Below are positions 25,696 to 33,797 of a DNA stretch of 41,349 bases, one piece after another. Where the stretch lies: the IMG/VR virus record IMGVR_UViG_3300020377_000013, positions 1 to 41,349 of that record. One strand, written 5' to 3'. The position numbers were made by a program, and so were the translations under genes. How positions within the stretch are numbered: position 1 is the first letter of the stretch; every line of letters starts with the position of its first letter. The notes beneath the pieces are model-generated. The model worked only from the letters and a program-made list of their open reading frames with translations. It made no database searches and was not told the origin of the DNA. The DNA is from a virus.

Positions 25696-26923
25696 CTTTC
25701 TTTGCTCTATGCCTTTTATTCAGTTTTCTACTACAGTAGAAGGCCTTTATCAGGCATGTTGTATAGCAAAGGCTGAAGGTAATATGAATTTTGAAAATAC
25801 TTCTCCTATGGAGTTTTTTAATTCGGACCATATGAAACAGATACGCCATGACATGGTTACAGGAAACAAGTCGGATTTATTGAAAAGAACCTGTCAGGCA
25901 TGTATCAATCAAGAAAAAAGCTATGGTGTATCTAAACGAGTTGATTCGTTAAATCATTATATCCATGGAGAACTATTAACGGATGAGTTGATAGAAAGCG
26001 TAAGAGAAAATCCGGATATAGATTTAAAACCTTCAGACATAGATCATGTTAAAATGAAAGTGTTTGGTAATATATGTAACTTAAGATGCACAATGTGTCA
26101 CCCAGTATGTTCATCTAAATTGGCAGCAGAATTTAAAAGATATGGTAAGTGGGATGGACCAACACTTTTAAATTCATACAATAAAATAGATAAAGATAAA
26201 TTGTATGCTGACTTAGAAGTTATATGTCCTGTGCTTAGAGAGTTCGAGATTGTAGGAGGTGAACCTCTTATGATGGATCAGGCAATTGAAATGGTAGAAT
26301 GGATTGTTGAAAAAGGATATGCTGAGGATATGGAATTTAGAATTATCACGAATGCAACAATTGATAATTTTGATTTCTATAGATTAATGAAATATTTTAA
26401 GAAAGCTACCTTCTTAGTTTCACTAGATGCTGTTGGAAAAAAAGAAGAGTACATTAGGACTGGAACTATATGGGAAGAAAAGGTAGAAGTCTTAAGAAAC
26501 ACATTACGTGCTGGAATTAAAATTGGTTGGTCAAGCACAATCCAAATGTTAAATATAGGATACTTAAATGATATCCACAACTTTGCATTATCTCTAATTG
26601 AAGAATTTCCTAGAAAAACAAATATGATTGAAACTCCGTATCTAAATAATTTATTAAGTCGACCAGCCGCGTTGAATGCTATGAACTTACCAAAGGATAT
26701 AAGAGAACAATATATAAACAAGTATAAGTCTTTAGATTATGACTTTCACCATAAAGATAGATTTATAAAAAATTTAGAAGAAGCCAATCCTAATCCGGAT
26801 TATATTTACAAGGCTATGTCACATTATAAATTTTTTGATGAAAAAAGAGGAACTTGCTTATTAGATGAGTACCCAGAATTTGAAAATTATTACAGCGCTG
26901 TGGGGCCAAAAATACTCTACTGA
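25688..26923 (+). CDS. Twitch-domain radical SAM protein
   Basis: This 411-residue enzyme has an N-terminal cysteine-rich part (FLCSMPFIQF, YQACCIA, then TCQACINQE with C69 and C72) before the radical SAM motif CNLRCTMC (C130, C134, C137). The GGE motif VGGEPLMM and a LVSLDAVG strand follow. This order, an auxiliary-cluster twitch region ahead of the barrel, fits the family of twitch-domain radical SAM proteins, seen in bacterial surface-glycan loci. The substrate is unknown. It differs from the first radical SAM enzyme of the cassette, whose extra cysteines follow the core. The gene overlaps the PP-loop gene by eight bases and the next glycosyltransferase by 59 bases. Confidence 0.85.
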   Translation: MTNFLCSMPFIQFSTTVEGLYQACCIAKAEGNMNFENTSPMEFFNSDHMKQIRHDMVTGNKSDLLKRTCQACINQEKSYGVSKRVDSLNHYIHGELLTDELIESVRENPDIDLKPSDIDHVKMKVFGNICNLRCTMCHPVCSSKLAAEFKRYGKWDGPTLLNSYNKIDKDKLYADLEVICPVLREFEIVGGEPLMMDQAIEMVEWIVEKGYAEDMEFRIITNATIDNFDFYRLMKYFKKATFLVSLDAVGKKEEYIRTGTIWEEKVEVLRNTLRAGIKIGWSSTIQMLNIGYLNDIHNFALSLIEEFPRKTNMIETPYLNNLLSRPAALNAMNLPKDIREQYINKYKSLDYDFHHKDRFIKNLEEANPNPDYIYKAMSHYKFFDEKRGTCLLDEYPEFENYYSAVGPKILY

Positions 26924-27485
26924 CGACGTAAAAAAATTACCTATAGACATTGTATTTAGCGACAGAGAAGTGCCAGGAATAGAAACGCGTCCTATCAATA
27001 TGTCGTATAAAGGTACATGGAAAAAAATGACTTTGTTCGATAGTCGTTTAGATTTAGGTGACTGTTTATTTTTAGACTTAGATATTATATTACAAAAACC
27101 TTTACGCTTGTATAGACTCATTGATTATTACTATGAGAATAAAGAAAAGTCGAAGGTAATGTTAACGCATGTACATTGGTTTGACAATAAACCAATGGAA
27201 AGAAATAAATCAACTTACATTAGCTGTAATGTCAATTCCTCTGTATTTGCTTTTAATAATGCAGAATGCAATCATATATATGAAGAGTTAGTAAAGTTTA
27301 AACCAAAATTAGAAATGTTGTTCGAAGGTACAGACAAGTGGTTTTATCATAAACACAAAGATTGGTATAACTTTTTTCCAGATAAAATGATACAGCATAA
27401 CATACATAACTTTAAAAACTACGAAAAAGATAAAGCGATTATTATATCTGAAAATGGAAACGCAAATGGAAGAAATAAAGTATAG
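26865..27485 (+). CDS. DxD glycosyltransferase-like protein 1 of the cassette
   Basis: This 206-residue protein begins with a strand of the GT-A type (KIITALWGQKYSTDDVKKL) and has a metal-binding LDLDIIL motif with D71xD73. A basic FKNYEKDK end is present, but the fold is short (usual GT-A enzymes are 250 or more). The first 20 residues align with the starts of three later genes (TKYTYEDV, NKYPVEYV, EKYGQEYE), showing a paralogous set. It likely transfers a sugar from a nucleotide sugar; donor and acceptor are unknown. The start lies 59 bases inside the upstream gene, and a TTG at 26880 would give a shorter product. Confidence 0.72.
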   Translation: MSTQNLKIITALWGQKYSTDDVKKLPIDIVFSDREVPGIETRPINMSYKGTWKKMTLFDSRLDLGDCLFLDLDIILQKPLRLYRLIDYYYENKEKSKVMLTHVHWFDNKPMERNKSTYISCNVNSSVFAFNNAECNHIYEELVKFKPKLEMLFEGTDKWFYHKHKDWYNFFPDKMIQHNIHNFKNYEKDKAIIISENGNANGRNKV

Positions 27486-28137
27486 CTACGATATAGGAAA
27501 ATTTGCCGATATATTAAATCGTGTAATTTTTAGAGATTATCCACACCGAGCAAAAGACTTTGTTGAAAGTTTTATTAGCAATCAAATAAATTGTAAGATT
27601 TGGCTAGTCACGGAATTAAAAAATATTTTAGAAAGAAAAGGTATAACTGCCAAAAGAATAACAATAATGGGATGTTGGTATGGTAACATCATGGCACCAT
27701 TACTATTAGATAATATTGAAGGCTTAGAACAAATTGACTTAATTGACATGGATGAAGATGCACTACTTATTGGTAGAAAGTTTTTACAGAAAAGAATGGA
27801 TGACGGTAAAGTTAAAATTAATTTTATGACAAAGGATGTTAACTTCGATGAGTTCGATGATTTCTATACGCAAGTAGTAATAAACACTAGCTGCGAACAT
27901 ATGTATCCTATGTCATCGGTTATTTTTCGAAATGATAAAGACGTTATATATTGTCTACAGTCAAACGATATGCATGAGATTAGAGAACATGTTAACTGTG
28001 TTAGTTCTCCTGAAGAACTTGCTCAACAATCTGCAATCGAAAAAATTTATTACAGAGGAGTACACGAACATAAAGCTGCTATAGATCTTAAAAGAGAAAC
28101 CTATAATAGGTTTATGGTGATTGGGAAAAGAGCATGA
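27454..28137 (+). CDS. SAM-dependent methyltransferase-like protein
   Basis: This 227-residue protein has a class I methyltransferase core: strand and glycine turn ITIMGCWYGNIMAPLLLD (about 69-86, with the GxxxG motif I at G73 and G77), the acidic strand end IDLIDMDEDAL (about 94-104, D98 or D100 binding the ribose), and VVINTSCEHM (about 146-155) in the motif IV place. The substrate may be a sugar, lipid or protein; no further domain points to one. The start is uncertain: an ATG at 27466 (MEEIKYS) has GGAA just upstream and may be the true one. It sits between glycosyltransferases, and its stop is in an ATGA overlap with the next. Confidence 0.72.
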   Translation: METQMEEIKYSYDIGKFADILNRVIFRDYPHRAKDFVESFISNQINCKIWLVTELKNILERKGITAKRITIMGCWYGNIMAPLLLDNIEGLEQIDLIDMDEDALLIGRKFLQKRMDDGKVKINFMTKDVNFDEFDDFYTQVVINTSCEHMYPMSSVIFRNDKDVIYCLQSNDMHEIREHVNCVSSPEELAQQSAIEKIYYRGVHEHKAAIDLKRETYNRFMVIGKRA

Positions 28138-28841
28138 TTATTTGTACTGTATTAACTGGAACAAAATATACTTATGAAGATGTTAACAAATTATATCATG
28201 GACTAAAGAATAACACTACGATTGATTTTGATTTTTTATGTTACACAGATGCTGTTGGCGATTTTGACTCAGAAATTGTATTAAAAGCAATAGAAAATAA
28301 TGATAAAAAGTTACAATGGTTTAAACTAGATTTTTTTAAAAAAGATTTTGTTGAGCACGAAGATATAATCGTAATGGATATTGATTTAGATATCGTAGGA
28401 AATGTTGATTTCTTATTCGATGATTATGAAGGATTTGTAGGATCACACCGATGGTGGTGGCGATGGAGAGAAGATAAAGCAACTAATCCATTTGCACTTT
28501 CTGGCACTGTTTATAAATTTAAAAATGGAGAACATCAAATAGTAGTTGATACTTTTGAAAAAGATATAAAACATTGGGAAGAATACTTTATAAAGAATGG
28601 AACAACAAAAGGTCCAGTTAATGGTGAACAACATTTTGTTCAAAAGGTATTAGTAGATAATAATATTCCTTGCAGTTACTTTCCGGAAAAGCATATTATA
28701 AAATGGCATAAAGATGATTTTGCTACTCAATTAAAACTTGAGAAAGATTATCAAAAGTGGACTGGCAATCTATATATTGACTATATGGCTGAAGAAGATT
28801 GGCATCCTGATATTAGGATAATACACTATGCAGGAAGTTAA
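28134..28841 (+). CDS. DxD glycosyltransferase-like protein 2
   Basis: This 235-residue protein is a paralogue of the last cassette gene. The metal-binding motif is VMDIDLDIVGN (D82, D84, D86). Shared blocks with the fourth glycosyltransferase are KNGTTKGPVNGEQHFV and HPDIRIIHYAGS, so the two are related by duplication. The GT-A fold is suggested by the opening strand IICTVLTGTKYTYEDVNKL. The role is probably sugar transfer; the acceptor is not shown by sequence. It is coupled to the methyltransferase by an ATGA junction and overlaps the next gene by 14 bases. Confidence 0.75.
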   Translation: MIICTVLTGTKYTYEDVNKLYHGLKNNTTIDFDFLCYTDAVGDFDSEIVLKAIENNDKKLQWFKLDFFKKDFVEHEDIIVMDIDLDIVGNVDFLFDDYEGFVGSHRWWWRWREDKATNPFALSGTVYKFKNGEHQIVVDTFEKDIKHWEEYFIKNGTTKGPVNGEQHFVQKVLVDNNIPCSYFPEKHIIKWHKDDFATQLKLEKDYQKWTGNLYIDYMAEEDWHPDIRIIHYAGS

Positions 28842-29457
28842 AGTATTTTGTGTTAATGTAGGAAACAAATATCCAGTAGAATACGTATTTAAATTAAAGG
28901 CTGCGGTTGCTAGACACTTATCAGCTGACCATTCTTTTTACGTATATACAGATAATCCACACCTTTATGATTTTTCAATAAAGGCAGATCATGATTTAGA
29001 AATATGGTGGAATAAGTTACTAATATTTGAGAACACAGGTCCATGTCTTTATTTTGATTTAGATGTAATCATACATAATTCAATTGATACACTTGTAAAA
29101 GATAGTTTCCATATGGTCAATCCATCTTGGAAAGATCCTAAGAGAGCAAAAATACTAACCGATAGACCAGATTTAGGAACAGCATTTACTAACTCATCCG
29201 TAATGTCTTGGACTGATAGTAGAAACATACTAGAGCATTTTTTAAAAGATCCTGAAATGTATATGTTTAAGTATGGAGGTGATGATAGATATTTACACCA
29301 TGAACATAATTATGATTTATTTCAAGAAGGCATGGTTTATTCTTATCGCAATAATAATTTTAAAATTAAAAATGATTTTGCTGTTGCACTTTTCCACCAA
29401 GAGCCTGAAATACATGACTGCTTAGATCATGATATTGTAAAGGATAATTGGATATGA
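28828..29457 (+). CDS. DxD glycosyltransferase-like protein 3
   Basis: This 209-residue protein has the opening strand VKVFCVNVGNKYPVEYVFKL and the acidic motif YFDLDVIIHNS (D77xD79) of GT-A enzymes. A further motif, DLGTAFTNSSVMSW, replaces the GPVNGEQ block of its paralogues, so it is a more distant member with a different acceptor site. His-rich stretches (YLHHEHNYDL) follow. It overlaps its upstream neighbour by 14 bases and ends in ATGA with the next start. It probably extends or branches the same glycan as its neighbours, but that is inferred from adjacency only. Confidence 0.72.
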   Translation: MQEVKVFCVNVGNKYPVEYVFKLKAAVARHLSADHSFYVYTDNPHLYDFSIKADHDLEIWWNKLLIFENTGPCLYFDLDVIIHNSIDTLVKDSFHMVNPSWKDPKRAKILTDRPDLGTAFTNSSVMSWTDSRNILEHFLKDPEMYMFKYGGDDRYLHHEHNYDLFQEGMVYSYRNNNFKIKNDFAVALFHQEPEIHDCLDHDIVKDNWI

Positions 29458-30134
29458 AAATCTTTTGTGTTCGTATAGGAGAAAAATACGGACAGGAATA
29501 TGAAACATATATCAATGAAAAATTATCTAGATATGATATAACATGGATCAGAGAACCATTTGATTCTAGGATAAAACTTCAATGGAATAAAATGTATGCT
29601 ATGTCTTTAGACATAGATGAACCGGTATGTGTTATTGATATTGATTTATTACTAGTAAATAACTATTTACATTTATTCGAATATGTGATACAACGTGGAG
29701 AGTTCTTATCCATACCTGCATGGTGGAAGGATAGTCCTGGATATTCTATAAACGGTGGATTCTTTAAATATTATCCTAAAGACTGTAATTACATATATGA
29801 AAAATTTATGTCAGATCCAGAATACTGGCAAGAATATTATATAAAGAATGAGACAACTGTAGGACCAGTTAATGGCGAACAATACTTTGTAGAAGATTCT
29901 GTAAAGGAAAGACTTAATTTAAAAACTGTTCCTATGTCTTGGGTTGCTAGATGGTCGACCGGTTATAATATGACAGAAGCTCAATATTCAAAATGGCAAT
30001 ACGAAATTAACCAAGAATACGCAGATATTACTGGAAACGATTATTTGTATTTAGATAAATTCCATCCAGATATAAAATTAATTCATTTTACTCACTCTCA
30101 GAACAAGCCTACAGATTGGAAGTATTATAAATAA
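29454..30134 (+). CDS. DxD glycosyltransferase-like protein 4
   Basis: I place the start at the ATG at 29454 (MKIFCVRIGEKY), which overlaps the upstream stop as ATGA and has AAGGA about nine bases before. A TTG at 29448 would add two residues. The 226-residue protein has IDIDLLL (D62xD64) as metal-binding motif, and shares TVGPVNGEQYFVED and FHPDIKLIHFTHS with glycosyltransferase 2. Aromatic-rich stretches such as PAWWKDSPG suggest a sugar-binding face. It is the last gene of the cassette; the late promoter for the fibre genes overlaps its stop codon. Confidence 0.75.
   Translation: MKIFCVRIGEKYGQEYETYINEKLSRYDITWIREPFDSRIKLQWNKMYAMSLDIDEPVCVIDIDLLLVNNYLHLFEYVIQRGEFLSIPAWWKDSPGYSINGGFFKYYPKDCNYIYEKFMSDPEYWQEYYIKNETTVGPVNGEQYFVEDSVKERLNLKTVPMSWVARWSTGYNMTEAQYSKWQYEINQEYADITGNDYLYLDKFHPDIKLIHFTHSQNKPTDWKYYK
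30126..30133 (+). promoter_or_regulatory. T4-type late promoter for the tail-fibre block
   Basis: This exact TATAAATA lies across the stop of the last glycosyltransferase gene. It separates the enzyme cassette from the fibre block and would drive the genes from 30179 onward. AAGGAA follows at 30136-30140, close to where transcription would begin. Confidence 0.68.
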
Positions 30135-30178
30135 AAGGAAATAGAGTATGATCGAGTTACTTAGTATCGGATTGGGAT

Positions 30179-30523
30179 ATGGCAGAATACGAGAAGTTTA
30201 CGTTCGACATAGGTTCGGACATTGCAGTACAGCTAGAGCTAGTAGACCTTAGCGGTAATCCAAAAGATTTAAACAACTATTCTGCTGCAGCAAAGATGAA
30301 GCGGAACTACAATTCCGATTCTGCAGATACCACAGATTTTTCTGTTGCTATTACGCCGAATGAGGGTATCGTAACTCTTTCCTTGACAAACCAACAAACA
30401 AACGCACTTCGTGTAGGAAACTATGTTTATGATGTGGAGATCTCTTTCGTTGATTCAAACGGATCAACTGTAGTAGAGAGAATCCTTGAAGGAAAGATAC
30501 GCGCTAACCCATCGGTGACATAA
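30179..30523 (+). CDS. Small tail/baseplate protein with BppU-like N-terminal pattern
   Basis: This 114-residue protein starts FTFDIGSDIAVQLELVDLSG and then DLNNYSAAAKMKRNY (about 31-45), followed by TLSLTNQQTNALRVGNYVYD and a strand VVERILEGKIRANPSVT. This pattern of a short beta-sandwich is common to small tail proteins beside fibres in marine phages, and recalls the N-terminal domain of baseplate upper proteins. It probably serves as an adaptor or decoration at the fibre base. Its ATG has only a weak ribosome binding site. A stronger AAGGAA lies 38-43 bases upstream and fits an earlier out-of-frame ATG at 30148. It ends in a TAATG junction with the next gene. Confidence 0.6.
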   Translation: MAEYEKFTFDIGSDIAVQLELVDLSGNPKDLNNYSAAAKMKRNYNSDSADTTDFSVAITPNEGIVTLSLTNQQTNALRVGNYVYDVEISFVDSNGSTVVERILEGKIRANPSVT

Positions 30524-30744
30524 TGACAGAAATACCTCCAGTACAAACACACGTCAGAAAAATTACAGTAGGCACACCGGTTAGAAAAGTAACTGGTGCG
30601 CAAGCACAAAGCTTAAACGATTTAACAGATGTTGATACAACAGGCAATAAAAACTTTGCTATCCTACAATTCAACTCAACCCGTGGAAAATTCGAAGTTA
30701 CTACAGAACCTGATGGATTAGAATTTGACGGTGGTACTTTCTAA
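30523..30744 (+). CDS. Very small fibre-associated protein
   Basis: This 73-residue protein has THVRKITVGTPVRKVTGAQ near its start and LNDLTDVDTTGNKNFAILQF (about 31-50), a motif that recurs in marine phage fibre proteins (LNDLTDVD), then FEVTTEPDGLEFDGGTF. It has TAATG junctions on both sides, so it is surely translated with its neighbours. It probably is a connector between the small upstream tail protein and the 1017-residue fibre. No catalytic residues are seen. Confidence 0.6.
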   Translation: MTEIPPVQTHVRKITVGTPVRKVTGAQAQSLNDLTDVDTTGNKNFAILQFNSTRGKFEVTTEPDGLEFDGGTF

Positions 30745-33700
30745 TGGGTAATGTATTCCGTATAAAAACGTCTGCCGGTACACCTACGCTTGTAGGTAAA
30801 GAAGGCTTAAACATCTTAAAGATAGGTGAGTTTGGATACTCATATGTTGATGGTGATTCTGCTGGCGGTGATAGACTTTTTATAGGTATCGGTCCTCAAA
30901 AATCAAATGGATACGCCAGTGAATATGTAACGATTGGTGGTCAATACTTTGTGGAGATGCTTGATCATCCGGAAGGTAAGCTGCATCCATCAAGCGCAAT
31001 CATTACAGACGCTAATAATAAAATAGATAAGATCCTTATCGATAATATTTCGATAGATGGAAATACTATATCCACTACAGATCCTGATGGTAATATAATT
31101 CTAGATCCAAATGGCTCTGGATTTATTGATGCATCTACATCTATAATTTCTAATGTTGTTGATCCTGTTCAAGCACAAGACGCTGCCACTAAAAATTACG
31201 TTGATACAAGAGATGTTGCATTTGGTAACGCTGATGACAATGTATCTGGTGATGGTAACATACCTATGGGTGGCGAAATTCAAGTCAGTGGAGATTTCAA
31301 CACCAATACAAAAAGAGTTGACTTAGCCAACGGCGTAAAAATCAAAGTTAATTTAGATTCAAACGTAAGTGGCCTAGCTTCTTTAGAAGTAGATAATGTA
31401 AAGATCGATGGAAATACAATAAGCACAACATCCGGTGATTTGGTCATTGATCCAACTCCTGCCGGCGGTGCTGGTAAAGTTACAATTCAAGGTGACTTAC
31501 AAGTTGACGGTACTACAACCACAATTAATTCTACTGAATTAACTGTCAACGATAAAAATCTTATATTAGCAGATAATGCTACATCTGGTGTAGAAGCTGA
31601 CTCAGCTGGTATTACGATCGGTGGTGCTTTAGCACAAATCATTTATAAAAATACATTAGACATTTGGTTATTCAATAGAAAAGTTCAGGCTCCTAACATT
31701 AAGTTGGAAACATCCGATGGTACACCTGGTACTATTGAAGGTAGATACGCAGGATTTGATTCTGACTTTTCTGAGAAAACAACTGACAGTTTAAATGAAG
31801 GTGACATAAATCTATACTATACACAAGCCAGATTTGATTCTGACTTTGGTACTAGAACAACTGCAGATATTCCTGAAGGAACTAACTTATATTATACTAC
31901 AGCACGTAGTGACTCAGACTTTGATGCGCGCTTAGCACTTAAGTCTACAACAGATTTAGCCGAAGGTTCAAATCTATATTACACTGTACAGAGAGTTAGA
32001 GATGTCCTTAGTGTAAAGGACGCAGGTGGTGATGGATCTTTTGCATATGATTCTGCTACAGGTCAATTTACATATACAGGTCCTAGTGCCTCAGAAATAA
32101 GAGCTCATTTAAGTGCATCAGGCGCTATACAATATGATAGTTCCACTGGCCAATTTTCACTTAGCCAAGACGCAGTATACTCATCAGCTCGAGCAGACAG
32201 TGATGCAAGGCATGCTTTAAGTGCAGCAGGTGACTTATCATATGATCCTAACACTGGTGTATTCTCATTTGACGTAGAACAAGTCTATACAAAAGCAAAC
32301 TTTGATTCTGACTTAGATGAAGCACTTGCGAGTGGTACAGGTATTACGTATGATGCAAGTACGAATACAATTAATATTACAAATACAGGTGTTACTGCAG
32401 GTACATATGGTTCTGCTTCAGAAGTTCCTGTATTTAGAGTTAATGCTCAAGGTCAATTAGATTCTGCAGGTACTGTAACAGTTGCAGGTGTATCAGCAAC
32501 ATCTATCGATTCAAGTACTGGTGACTTTACAATCAATACTGCAGATGGTGGTGCATTTACAAGTAGATTGTATGACGCCAACATATTAAATAACGACGGT
32601 AATAAAGCTGGAATCACATGGACAGTTGGTGGAGCTACAGCTCAATATAGAACTGCAACTAATTTTATTGATTCTGATTTAGAAGTATATACAATACGAG
32701 AAATGAATTTTACCGGTAATAAGCTTCGCATTGAGGTTGCACAGTTTAGTCCAGGTTTAACTGCAACAGGTCAAAGCAATCTAAACTTTGATCAAAAGGC
32801 TACACAGTTTTCAGTAGCTGTAGATAATCCTATAGATTTTGATACACGGTTTATTAATAGTGTATCAAGTATTGCGCAGACAAATGCATATGTAGGAACT
32901 ACTCTAGCTAATTATAATGCAGGTGCAAAAAGTCAAACACCGGCGGGTGGTGTTGATTGGACACAGACATTTACATTTGACTCTGCATCTGGTGCAGCAG
33001 TAAGAGATAATAGTACAACTATTTCTGGTGGAACATCAATAGGTGAAATTACATTTGCAGATGATCAAGGCGCTGACTTTGCCACAACTGCATCATTCAC
33101 CACTACATGGAAAACACCTAACGTATCTGTTAGTATGAGCAATCTATCAGGTAATCAATTTCTAGAAACTTATACATCAACTTCTTATAATGTTAGTGTA
33201 AGTGGAATGTCATCTTCAAGTAACATTACTCACACCGTTACAGGAACAGGAGGTTCAATATCTAGTTCCAATGGATCTGGAACAATAACTTTTACCAATC
33301 CAATACACAAAGATAATGGCGGAGGAAGGCAGGTTGCAGTGAGCACAGAATTTAGAAGACCACCTGGAGTTGCAACTACATCTTATTCCGTGACTGACAC
33401 TGCTTCAGATATAACATTAAATGCAAGCTTCTCTTATCCAACTTTAACTATATTTACTGCAGGTGCCGGCACACCTCCAACTAGAGCTGATGTAGTTAAT
33501 GGCGATCAGTTTGAATCAGCAGTTACAGAACTATCAAATCAAACTAAAAACTTTACAGGTACAGTTAACAATCCTGATTCAGTGCCAAAGTGTTTTTGGT
33601 TTATGGTAAGAAGTGCAGCAAATCAGCCATCAACTTTCCAAACTGGTGCTAGTTCATCATTGCTCAGTGATGTTGGCACAACGAATACTACATTAGATTT

Positions 33701-33797
33701 GGAACCAGATTCACCACCAGCAGGTTACAGTGCAGAGACATATAATTTATATGGAATTGTTTTGCAACCTGGAAACACATATGTGAGTATTAGCTAA
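30744..33797 (+). CDS. Long tail fibre protein, 1017 residues
   Basis: This large modular fibre has an N-terminal domain with KTSAGTPTLVGKEGLNILKI and a GDRLFIGIGP segment (about 41-50), likely for attachment. Beta-rich shaft modules follow: NISIDGNTISTTDPDGN and VKIDGNTISTTSGDLVIDP (a repeated unit), DPVQAQDAATKNYVDTRD, and VDGTTTTINSTELTVNDKNL. Residues about 338-418 hold three copies of a LYYTxARxDSDFxxR unit. The C-terminal part (about 600-1017) contains Ser/Thr-rich Ig-like stretches and ends in NLYGIVLQPGNTYVSIS. The role is host-surface binding. TAATG junctions tie it to the next, larger fibre. Confidence 0.78.
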   Translation: MGNVFRIKTSAGTPTLVGKEGLNILKIGEFGYSYVDGDSAGGDRLFIGIGPQKSNGYASEYVTIGGQYFVEMLDHPEGKLHPSSAIITDANNKIDKILIDNISIDGNTISTTDPDGNIILDPNGSGFIDASTSIISNVVDPVQAQDAATKNYVDTRDVAFGNADDNVSGDGNIPMGGEIQVSGDFNTNTKRVDLANGVKIKVNLDSNVSGLASLEVDNVKIDGNTISTTSGDLVIDPTPAGGAGKVTIQGDLQVDGTTTTINSTELTVNDKNLILADNATSGVEADSAGITIGGALAQIIYKNTLDIWLFNRKVQAPNIKLETSDGTPGTIEGRYAGFDSDFSEKTTDSLNEGDINLYYTQARFDSDFGTRTTADIPEGTNLYYTTARSDSDFDARLALKSTTDLAEGSNLYYTVQRVRDVLSVKDAGGDGSFAYDSATGQFTYTGPSASEIRAHLSASGAIQYDSSTGQFSLSQDAVYSSARADSDARHALSAAGDLSYDPNTGVFSFDVEQVYTKANFDSDLDEALASGTGITYDASTNTINITNTGVTAGTYGSASEVPVFRVNAQGQLDSAGTVTVAGVSATSIDSSTGDFTINTADGGAFTSRLYDANILNNDGNKAGITWTVGGATAQYRTATNFIDSDLEVYTIREMNFTGNKLRIEVAQFSPGLTATGQSNLNFDQKATQFSVAVDNPIDFDTRFINSVSSIAQTNAYVGTTLANYNAGAKSQTPAGGVDWTQTFTFDSASGAAVRDNSTTISGGTSIGEITFADDQGADFATTASFTTTWKTPNVSVSMSNLSGNQFLETYTSTSYNVSVSGMSSSSNITHTVTGTGGSISSSNGSGTITFTNPIHKDNGGGRQVAVSTEFRRPPGVATTSYSVTDTASDITLNASFSYPTLTIFTAGAGTPPTRADVVNGDQFESAVTELSNQTKNFTGTVNNPDSVPKCFWFMVRSAANQPSTFQTGASSSLLSDVGTTNTTLDLEPDSPPAGYSAETYNLYGIVLQPGNTYVSIS

